Shown: piece by piece, positions 15,262-20,864 of the stretch
Position numbering within the stretch: position 1 is the first letter of the stretch
Layout: every line of letters starts with the position of its first letter
DNA from: JBJSXF01 sp046086225
Lineage (GTDB): Bacteria; Actinomycetota; Acidimicrobiia; IMCC26256; PALSA-610
Direction: 5' to 3'
Assembly (NCBI GenBank): GCA_046086225.1
Contig: JBJSXF010000142.1
Coordinates: forward strand, 1 to 20,864
Length of the DNA stretch: 20,864 nucleotides
Notes under the pieces: generated by a model
The model's database searches: none
Told to the model about the DNA's origin: nothing
Seen by the model: the letters and a program-made list of their open reading frames with translations, nothing else
Translations under genes and position numbers: made by a program

Positions 15262-15324
15262 GGCTCACCTCCGCACGGGTTGAGTACCACCCCCACCCCG
15301 CGCCGCGCCGAGCGCATTGGGAGT

Positions 15325-15379
15325 CTTCAGGGGCCGTTCCCCTGGCGTTCACCTCCCGACCACCGGGCGGTCAACCCCA
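15325..15379. promoter_or_regulatory. PHO-box-like array of five 11-bp units in the divergent pst promoter
   Basis: Five contiguous 11-mers occur head to tail: CTTCAGGGGCC, GTTCCCCTGGC, GTTCACCTCCC, GACCACCGGGC, GGTCAACCCCA. Streptomyces PhoP binds direct repeats of this exact period with GTTCACC as the best-conserved heptamer. The array ends 31 bp before the pstC ATG and begins 64 bp from the divergent gene at 15261, so it could control both directions. Binding is inferred from pattern, spacing and the pst context. Confidence 0.65.
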
Positions 15380-15410
15380 CCGTGTTCCATGCCCGATGCG
15401 GCGGAGCGAG

Positions 15411-16427
15411 ATGCGCCGGCCGCCCGCCCGTACGAGGGAACCGTTGACGCCGACCGGGACCGCCCCCCAACCGATCACGATCCCGGTGCAGCGGGACCGG
15501 GGCGACCGCGTCTACCGAGCGCTCGCCACCGCCGCTGCGGCGTTCACCTTCGCGGTGATGGCCCTCATCGCCGTCTTCCTCCTCACCCGAGGCTGGGAGG
15601 CGCTGCGAACCGCCGGTCTGGGCTTCTTCACCGAACAGGGCTGGGAGACCGGATCGGGTCGCTTCGGGATCGGGTCGATGCTCCCGTACACCGTCGTGAT
15701 CGCGCTCGTCGCGCTCACGATCGCCGTGCCGGTCTCGATCGGGGTCGCGCTCTTCATCACCGAGTGTGCACCCCGTCGGATCCGGCGACCACTCACCTCG
15801 CTCGTCGACGTGCTGGCGGCTGTGCCGAGCCTGATCTACGGCCTCTGGGGCCTCTTCTTCCTCCAGCCCCGGCTGCTCCCGCTCTCCCGGTGGCTCGGCG
15901 ACCACCTCGGGTTCCTCCCGATCTTCCGTGTGCCGGGCGACGGGCCGAAGGCGCTATCGCTGTTCGCCGGCTCTTCGTTCGTCGCCGGCGTCGTGGTGTC
16001 GCTCATGGTGATCCCGATCTGCACCGCGGTGATGCGCGAGGTCTTCTCCCAGACGCCACCCGGCGAGAAGGAAGGGGCGCTCGCCCTCGGCGGTACGCGC
16101 TGGGGGGTCATCCGCGACGTCGTGCTCCCCTTCGGCCGGAGCGGCATCATCGGCGGCTCGATGCTCGGCCTCGGCCGGGCTCTCGGTGAGACCATCGCCG
16201 TGACCCTCCTCATCTCGGTCGCCTTCGACTGGAAATGGAGCGTTGTCGAGCAGGGCGGTAACAGCATCGCCGCCCACATCGCGCTGCGGTTCTCGGAATC
16301 GACGAGCTTCGGCATCAGCGCACTCATGGCCGCCGGCCTCGTGCTCTTCGCCATCACCCTCGCCGTCAACGCCGCCGCTTCCGTCGTGGTCGCCCGGTCG
16401 CGATCCGGCGCGGCGACGGAGATCTGA
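15411..16427 (+). CDS. pstC: Phosphate ABC transporter permease PstC
   Basis: An inner-membrane permease that, with PstA, forms the channel for inorganic phosphate delivered by PstS and driven by PstB. The 338-residue product has about six membrane segments (near 37-60, 88-115, 125-148, 183-206, 243-270 and 298-328) and the MetI-type EAA loop EKEGALALGGTRWGVIRDVV before the fifth, which contacts PstB. PstC landmarks include PSLIYGLWGLFFL and GLGRALGETIAVTLL. ATG 15411 is preferred over ATG 15396 because GGAG at 15403-15406 precedes it; the choice affects five residues only. It is the first gene of the operon, behind the PHO-like array, with pstA starting two bases after its stop. Confidence 0.93.
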   Translation: MRRPPARTREPLTPTGTAPQPITIPVQRDRGDRVYRALATAAAAFTFAVMALIAVFLLTRGWEALRTAGLGFFTEQGWETGSGRFGIGSMLPYTVVIALVALTIAVPVSIGVALFITECAPRRIRRPLTSLVDVLAAVPSLIYGLWGLFFLQPRLLPLSRWLGDHLGFLPIFRVPGDGPKALSLFAGSSFVAGVVVSLMVIPICTAVMREVFSQTPPGEKEGALALGGTRWGVIRDVVLPFGRSGIIGGSMLGLGRALGETIAVTLLISVAFDWKWSVVEQGGNSIAAHIALRFSESTSFGISALMAAGLVLFAITLAVNAAASVVVARSRSGAATEI

Positions 16428-16429
16428 CC

Positions 16430-17566
16430 GTGGTCGTCACCGAGTCCGCACCCGAGCCGACCCTCACCCTGGTCGGCCCCGGGCCCGCCCGCCCGATCCG
16501 TGTCCGCCGGATCGAGGGCCGCGACGTGCTGATGGTCGGCGGCTCCGCGCTCTCGGCGCTCGCCCTGACCTGGCTCGTGTACGAGCGACTCACCCCCCTC
16601 TCGGGCGCGCTCGGCTTCTGGGTCTGCTGGTACCTCACCTTCCTCGCGATGACCGGGACGGCGAATGTCCTGGCGTACGACGCGGTCCGGGCGCGCGACC
16701 GCATCGCCACCGTCGTGCTCTGGTCGGTGGGCATCGGAGTCATCACGCCCCTGCTCCTCGTCGTCGGCTACACGATCACTCGGGGCATCCACGCACTGCG
16801 GATCCAGTTCTTCCTCGAGGATCAGCGTTATGTCGGGGCCTTGAGCCGCGCTGACGAGGGTGGAGGACGCCACGCCATCATCGGCACCCTCCAGCAGGTC
16901 GGCCTCGCGGCGCTCATCTCGGTACCGCTCGGCATCCTCACCGCCGTCTACCTCAGCGAGGTGCGAGGCCGACTGACCCGACCGCTGCGGATGGTCACCG
17001 ACGCGATGAGCGCCATCCCGTCGATCGTGGCCGGGCTCTTCATCTACGCGCTCTGGATCCTGACCCTCGGCAACCAGCAGTCCGGGTTCGCCGGGGCCCT
17101 CGCCCTCTCCGTCCTGTTCCTCCCCACCGTGACCCGCACGTCCGAGGTCGTGCTCGGTCTCGTACCCGGCGGACTCCGCGAGGCGTCCCTCGCCCTCGGT
17201 GGCACCGAGTGGCGAACGACGACCCGGGTCGTGCTCCCGACTGCGCGCACCGGACTCACCACGGCCGTGATCCTCGGGGTCGCCCGGGTGATCGGGGAGA
17301 CGGCGCCCCTGATCCTCACGATCGGCGGCGCGTTCGTCGTGAACTCGAATCCGTTCGACGGCAAGCAGGACGCCCTCCCGTACTTCGTCTACCGACTCGT
17401 GCGGTTCCCCCAGCCCGCCCAGATCCAACGGGCCTGGACCGGCGCCCTCGTCCTGCTCTTCGTCGTCCTCGCGCTCTTCGTGATCGCCCGCACCATCGGC
17501 GGCCGGGGCCCCGACCACATCTCACGGTTCCGTCGGTTCCGACTGCGCCGGAAAGGACTGGCATGA
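16430..17566 (+). CDS. pstA: Phosphate ABC transporter permease PstA
   Basis: The second permease subunit of the phosphate transporter, 378 residues from GTG 16430; GGAG lies eight bases upstream and the start is two bases after the pstC stop. PstA landmarks are RHAIIGTLQQVGLAALISVP, AMSAIPSIVAGLFIYALWI, the EAA loop REASLALGGTEWRTTTRVVL and GVARVIGETAPLILTIGGA. The protein is longer than typical PstA (about 280-300) because of an N-terminal extension of roughly 130 residues with about three hydrophobic segments (VLMVGGSALSALALTWLVY; FWVCWYLTFLAMTGTANVL; VVLWSVGIGVITPLLLVVGY). Similar long forms are known in actinobacteria. Its last codons overlap the pstB start as ATGA, suggesting coupled translation and balanced subunits. 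Confidence 0.93.
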   Translation: MVVTESAPEPTLTLVGPGPARPIRVRRIEGRDVLMVGGSALSALALTWLVYERLTPLSGALGFWVCWYLTFLAMTGTANVLAYDAVRARDRIATVVLWSVGIGVITPLLLVVGYTITRGIHALRIQFFLEDQRYVGALSRADEGGGRHAIIGTLQQVGLAALISVPLGILTAVYLSEVRGRLTRPLRMVTDAMSAIPSIVAGLFIYALWILTLGNQQSGFAGALALSVLFLPTVTRTSEVVLGLVPGGLREASLALGGTEWRTTTRVVLPTARTGLTTAVILGVARVIGETAPLILTIGGAFVVNSNPFDGKQDALPYFVYRLVRFPQPAQIQRAWTGALVLLFVVLALFVIARTIGGRGPDHISRFRRFRLRRKGLA

Positions 17567-18396
17567 CCATGACCGAATCTGCGCCCGCTCCCCCGGGACC
17601 GGGAACGATCACCGTCCCCGCACCCGCCGCGCTCGAAGCTCGCGGCGTCGCCTGCTGGTTCGGGACGAACCAGGTCCTCGACGACGTCCACCTCGAGATG
17701 CGCCCACGTGAGGTGACCGCGCTCATCGGACCGTCGGGCTGTGGGAAGTCGACGTTCCTCCGCACCCTGAACCGGATGCACGAACTCGTTCCCGGAGCGG
17801 CCCTCGCCGGGGAGATCCTGCTCGACGGGGTCGACATCTACCGGGGCCCGGTGCCGACGACCGAGATCCGGCGGCGGATCGGCATGGTCTTCCAGAAGCC
17901 GAACCCGTTCCCGGCCATGACTGTCGCTGAGAACGTGCTCGCCGGGCTGCGCTTGTCGGGCATCCGCTCGACCCGCGAAGAGCGCGCCGAGCTCGTCGAG
18001 CGGTGTCTGCGCCGCGCCAGCCTGTGGGACGAGGTGAAGGACCGTCTGGGTGATCCCGGGCGGGCGCTCTCCGGCGGGCAGCAGCAGCGGCTCTGCATCG
18101 CGCGGTCGCTCGCCGTCGAGCCCCAGGTGCTCCTCATGGACGAGCCGTGCTCAGCCCTCGACCCCACCTCCACCCGCCACGTGGAGGAGACGATCCTCGA
18201 GCTCCAGGAGACCGTGACGGTCGTGATCGTCACCCACAACATGCAGCAGGCCCAGCGGATCTCGAAGCGCTGCGCGTTCTTCCTCGCCGCCGCGAACCAG
18301 CCGGGCCGGATCGTCGAAGCCGGCGAGACCGAGCAGATGTTCGAGCAGCCCGACGACCCGCGGACGCTCGACTACGTACGCGGCCGGTTCGGTTGA
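17563..18396 (+). CDS. pstB: Phosphate ABC transporter ATP-binding protein PstB
   Basis: The cytoplasmic ATPase driving phosphate import through PstC-PstA. The product is 277 residues, slightly long because of a Pro/Ala-rich N-terminal tail of about 25 residues. All ABC motifs are intact: Walker A GPSGCGKST (56-64), Q-loop FQKPNPFP (a PstB hallmark), signature LSGGQQQR (169-176), Walker B VLLMDEP with Asp193 and Glu194, and H-loop His225 in VTHNMQQAQRIS. The C-terminus has the usual FFLAAANQPGRIVEAGETEQ region, here read as FFLAAANQPGRIVEAG. ATG 17563 overlaps the pstA stop (ATGA) and has AAGGA five bases upstream; ATG 17569 is an alternative. pstS begins 11 bases after its stop. Confidence 0.96.
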   Translation: MTMTESAPAPPGPGTITVPAPAALEARGVACWFGTNQVLDDVHLEMRPREVTALIGPSGCGKSTFLRTLNRMHELVPGAALAGEILLDGVDIYRGPVPTTEIRRRIGMVFQKPNPFPAMTVAENVLAGLRLSGIRSTREERAELVERCLRRASLWDEVKDRLGDPGRALSGGQQQRLCIARSLAVEPQVLLMDEPCSALDPTSTRHVEETILELQETVTVVIVTHNMQQAQRISKRCAFFLAAANQPGRIVEAGETEQMFEQPDDPRTLDYVRGRFG

Positions 18397-18406
18397 GGAG
18401 GTCCCG

Positions 18407-19984
18407 ATGAACCTGGCATCCATGACCCGTCGCCGCTCAGGCGTGCTCATCACCGCCGTCGTGCTCGCCCTCGCCCTCACGACGGCGGTCGGCCCGGCCG
18501 GCGCCGCTCCCGCCGTCGTCGACGGCGGGGGGTCAACGTGGAGCCAGATCGCGGTCGACCAGTGGCGAGCCGATGTCGCCCGCCAGGGCGTCACGATCAA
18601 CTACCAGGGGGTCGGATCGACCGCCGGCCGCGTCGCCTACTACCAGGGCCAGGTCGACTTCGCGGTCTCCGAGATCCCCTTCCAGGACGGCTCGACCGGT
18701 ACAACGGACGAGATCGCCTTGGCCCGGAAGCGGCCGTGGGTGTACCTCCCGATCGTCGCCGGGGGCACGAGCTTCATGTACCACCTCGACGTGAACGGCT
18801 CCCGGGTAACCGACCTCCGACTCTCACCCCGCACGATCGCCCGGATCTTCACGGGCGAGATCAAGAACTGGAACGACCCCGACATCACCCGGGATAACCG
18901 CGGAAAGGCCTTCCCGAGCCTTCCGATGAAACCGGTGATCCGCTCCGACGGTTCGGGCACCAGCGCCCAGTTCACGCTGTTCATGTCCGCTCAGGTGCCC
19001 GACGTCTGGCAGCGGTTCTGCGCGCTCGCCTCGCTCGGGGCGGGCTGCCCGGCGACCTCCACATACCCGAACCCGCCCGGTGTCGGGTTCGCGGCCCAGC
19101 AGTTCAGCGACGGAGTCGCCAACTTCGTCGCGGCGCCGTACAACAACGGATCCATCACGTACGTCGAGTACGGCTACGCGAAGGAGCGCGGCTACCCGGT
19201 CGCGTCCGTGCTCAACAAGGCCGGCTACTACACGCAGCCGACCGCCCAGGCGGTGGCGATCGCCCTGCAGGGCGCTCGTATCAATCCGGACGGCACCCAG
19301 ATCCTCGGGGGCGTGTACAACTTCCCCGACAACCGCGCCTACCCGGTCTCGAGCTACAGCTACATGATCGCGCCGACCACCGAGGCCGCACCGTTCACCC
19401 GGGCCAAGGGTGATCCGCTCGGCCGCTACATCCTGTACTTCCTCTGTGCCGGTCAGCAGAAGGCAGAGCAGCTCGGTTACTCGCCCCTCCCGAAGAACCT
19501 CGTGCAGCTCGGCTTCGACGCCGTACGCAAGATCCCCGGTGCCCCCGCGCCCCCGCCGATCACTTCGTGCTCCAACCCGACGATCACAGGCGACTTCATC
19601 ACCGGCGCAGCCCCACCGCCCGACCCCGATGACGGGGGTGGCGGCACGACCGGCGGCGGCACGACCGGAGGCGGCACGACCGGAGGCAGCACATCCGGCG
19701 GCGGCACATCCGGCGGCGGCACATCCGGAGGCAGCACCACCGGCGGCGGCACTACCGGCGGCGGCACTACCGGCGGCGGGAACGGCCTCGGTGGTGGTCC
19801 GACCGGCGGCCTCGGTGGCGGCGGGAACGGCTCTGCCCTCGCCACCTCGGGCGTGGTCGAACTGCCGTCGGGTCGGCAGCCGGTTCCCTTCCTCGTCTCG
19901 GTCGGAGTCGTGCTCGCCCTGCTCGCCCTCGTCTTCGGCCCGGCCGCCGTGCTCACCCTCCGGCGGCGCCGGACGAGTCAGTGA
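18407..19984 (+). CDS. pstS: Phosphate-binding protein PstS with Gly/Thr linker and C-terminal membrane anchor
   Basis: The extracytoplasmic phosphate receptor feeding PstC-PstA. The 525-residue product has a signal peptide (basic TRRRSG, cleavage near AGA/A at 33). It opens with VDGGGSTWSQIAVDQW, and has GSTAGRVAYYQGQVDFAVSE, LSPRTIARIFTGEIKNWNDP and SDGSGTSAQF (180-189), all PstS phosphate-site segments. Residues about 411-480 are a low-complexity Gly/Thr/Ser linker, followed by SGVVELPSGRQ, a membrane helix (about 494-517) and the basic tail RRRRTSQ. Most actinobacterial PstS are lipoproteins; this one has no lipobox and is tethered by its C-terminus instead. ATG 18407 has GAGGAGG five bases upstream. 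The gene is last of the four transporter genes, whereas pstS often comes first. It overlaps the next gene as GTGA. Confidence 0.94.
   Translation: MNLASMTRRRSGVLITAVVLALALTTAVGPAGAAPAVVDGGGSTWSQIAVDQWRADVARQGVTINYQGVGSTAGRVAYYQGQVDFAVSEIPFQDGSTGTTDEIALARKRPWVYLPIVAGGTSFMYHLDVNGSRVTDLRLSPRTIARIFTGEIKNWNDPDITRDNRGKAFPSLPMKPVIRSDGSGTSAQFTLFMSAQVPDVWQRFCALASLGAGCPATSTYPNPPGVGFAAQQFSDGVANFVAAPYNNGSITYVEYGYAKERGYPVASVLNKAGYYTQPTAQAVAIALQGARINPDGTQILGGVYNFPDNRAYPVSSYSYMIAPTTEAAPFTRAKGDPLGRYILYFLCAGQQKAEQLGYSPLPKNLVQLGFDAVRKIPGAPAPPPITSCSNPTITGDFITGAAPPPDPDDGGGGTTGGGTTGGGTTGGSTSGGGTSGGGTSGGSTTGGGTTGGGTTGGGNGLGGGPTGGLGGGGNGSALATSGVVELPSGRQPVPFLVSVGVVLALLALVFGPAAVLTLRRRRTSQ
19640..19774 (+). repeat. 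Nine 15-bp tandem repeats encoding the PstS linker
   Basis: Nine consecutive 15-bp units of the form GGCGGCACGACCGGC, with variants in the fourth to twelfth bases (ACATCC, ACTACC, AGCACC), encode Gly-Gly-(Thr/Ser)-(Thr/Ser)-Gly pentapeptides. Variation is mostly in silent or Thr/Ser-swapping positions. In-frame gain or loss of units would change the tether length without harming the binding domain. Confidence 0.88.
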
Positions 19985-20532
19985 TCCAACGGCCGAAGCG
20001 ACTGCTCGCGGTGCTGCTCGCCGGTGCGGCGCTCTCCGGCGGTTGCTCGGGCGACTCCGGGCCGTCGGCGGCCCCGACGACCACTGCGCCCGCGTTCCGG
20101 GCCGAGCCACCGCTGCCCCGTGATCTCAACCCGATTCCGTACGCAATCGGTGACCTGGTCGCGCTCCGCGATCTCCAAGTGCGGGTAGCCACCGTCGACG
20201 GCGAGGTAAAGGGCGAGGCCGGAGCCTCAGGCACCCGCTCGATCACGCTCACCCTCGACGTCAGGAACGGCGCACTCCGCCCGGTCTCCCTCCGGCCGGG
20301 GGGCCTCCGCCTCTACGACCTCCGGGGCGAATCATTCGTCCCCGTCATCGCGAGTGGGCCGGCCACCGTCGCCTCGGGTCGCACCGAGCGATTCACGCTC
20401 CGCTACCGGGTGCCCGCCGCCGCGACGACGCCGGTCCTCGTGGTCGACGGTCGGGCCTACCCGGCCGGATCGGTGGCCAACGGCCTGATCGCGATCGACC
20501 CGGTCTGGCGGCCACCCGTCGGCGACTCCTGA
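19981..20532 (+). CDS. Small lipoprotein coupled to pstS, function unknown
   Basis: A 183-residue protein starting at GTG 19981, which overlaps the pstS stop as GTGA. The N-terminus (RPKRLLAVLLAGAALSGGC) is a lipoprotein signal with Cys22; serine at -3 is not the most common choice but is tolerated. A short Ser/Thr/Pro spacer follows, then a beta-rich domain (about 45-175) with ALRDLQVRVATVDGEV and RSITLTLDVRNGALRPVSL, and an extracellular beta-sandwich pattern recalling DUF4352-like proteins that package an Ig-type domain behind a lipobox. Coupling to pstS suggests a role with the phosphate receptor, perhaps as accessory or envelope partner, but nothing in the sequence specifies the reaction. 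Only the lipoprotein nature and the operon position are well supported. Confidence 0.75.
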   Translation: MIQRPKRLLAVLLAGAALSGGCSGDSGPSAAPTTTAPAFRAEPPLPRDLNPIPYAIGDLVALRDLQVRVATVDGEVKGEAGASGTRSITLTLDVRNGALRPVSLRPGGLRLYDLRGESFVPVIASGPATVASGRTERFTLRYRVPAAATTPVLVVDGRAYPAGSVANGLIAIDPVWRPPVGDS

Positions 20533-20553
20533 GGCCCGATCCGTCACCGGCGG

Positions 20554-20570
20554 GCTCCGGCCGACGGAGC
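20554..20570 (+). terminator. Small hairpin after the pst operon
   Basis: GCTCCG (20554-20559) pairs with CGGAGC (20565-20570) around five bases, 21 bp after the lipoprotein stop and before the universal stress protein start. The stem is short and has no T-run, so it is only a weak candidate for the end of the pst transcript. Confidence 0.25.
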
Positions 20571-20601
20571 GTCGCGACGCCGCGATCGGGGTAGGGACCC
20601 G

Positions 20602-20864
20602 ATGAGTCGGGAGACCGATCACGAGCCGGAGGCGGACATCGAGATGAGCACGATCGTCGTCGGGTCGACGGCTCGGAGCACGCCGAGCGGGCTATCGAGT
20701 GGTGCGCGCAACACGCCGTCCGACTCGGGGCCGATGTGGTCGTGGTCCATGCCGTGGATCTGCCCCTCGCCGGCGCACCCGGCATCGGCTACGCCCCGCT
20801 GCCTCCCCTCACCGAGGAGGAGCGGGACGACGATCTCACCGCCATCGTCCGCGATCGCTGGAGC
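20602..20864 (+). pseudogene. Universal stress protein (UspA family) 5' end with apparent one-base frameshift
   Basis: From ATG 20602 (AGGGA four bases upstream) or the more typical ATG 20644, the frame gives MSTIVVG and then turns into nonsense of unusual composition. From 20664 the neighbouring frame reads VDGSEHAERAIEWCAQHAV, then LGADVVVVHAVDLPLAG and PLPPLTEEERDDD, which is clear UspA-family sequence. Together MSTIVVG plus VDGSEHAERAIEW makes the normal N-terminus with its first strand and nucleotide-binding Asp. One missing G in the run GGG at 20662-20664 explains everything. The second frame has no start codon of its own after the TAG at 20592. The window ends about 70 residues into the domain, so the rest is not seen. 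It may be a true frameshift mutation or an assembly error. Confidence 0.75.

Noticed and set aside
15836..17518. Long minus-strand frame opposite pstC and pstA
   Set aside because: Highly acidic and His/Gly-rich antisense shadow; the plus strand encodes permease motifs with EAA loops.
19859..19876. LPSGRQ before the PstS membrane helix as an LPxTG sorting signal
   Set aside because: The Thr-Gly pair required by sortases is missing, and the nearby sortase-fold protein has no catalytic Cys or His, so covalent anchoring is not supported.

Overview
The window is very GC-rich, with strong G/C bias at third codon positions, frequent GTG/TTG starts, GTGA/ATGA stop-start overlaps and secreted proteins carrying long Thr/Pro or Gly/Thr linkers. 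This points to an actinobacterium. The mix of a phosphate-binding-protein cluster, a class-E-like sortase fold, a neocarzinostatin-like domain and Streptomyces-type 11-bp PHO repeats would suit the Acidimicrobiia or a related deep lineage. The lineage is inferred; no rRNA or marker gene is present.

Left part (1-8.4 kb). A toxin-antitoxin-like pair (DUF433-like protein cut by the window edge, plus a DUF5615/PIN-like toxin) is followed by about 500 bp of apparently non-coding DNA. Next come purU (formyltetrahydrofolate deformylase), a large secreted reprolysin-like metalloprotease ending in a seven-repeat RCC1 propeller, a protein with two TetR-like N-terminal segments behind a perfect 8+8 bp palindrome, methylglyoxal synthase on the minus strand, and a YihY/BrkB-family membrane protein on the minus strand.

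Central minus-strand block (8.5-15.3 kb). Reading leftward from 15261 there are a membrane-anchored PstS-like binding protein with an N-terminal neocarzinostatin-like domain, and a GTGA-coupled sortase-fold protein whose catalytic His and Cys appear replaced by Arg and Ser. These are followed by a soluble secreted PstS-like binding protein with a strong hairpin behind it, and a secreted six-repeat PD40/TolB-like propeller with two Asp-rich calcium-loop motifs and its own strong hairpin.

Right plus-strand block (15.4-20.9 kb). A tightly packed high-affinity phosphate ABC transporter operon runs pstC-pstA-pstB-pstS. Its PstS has a Gly/Thr repeat linker and a C-terminal membrane anchor. A GTGA-coupled small lipoprotein follows, then the 5' end of a universal stress protein gene that needs a one-base frameshift to read through.

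How it fits together. The divergent region 15262-15410 holds five head-to-tail 11-bp units resembling the PhoP (PHO) box. A second five-unit array lies upstream of the soluble binding protein at 12325, and the two arrays share an identical 11-mer. The inferred picture is a phosphate-starvation regulon in which one transporter is served by three different PstS-like proteins: one anchored PstS, one anchored multidomain protein coupled to a degenerate sortase, and one freely secreted. The degenerate sortase and its partner are the most unusual part of the window.
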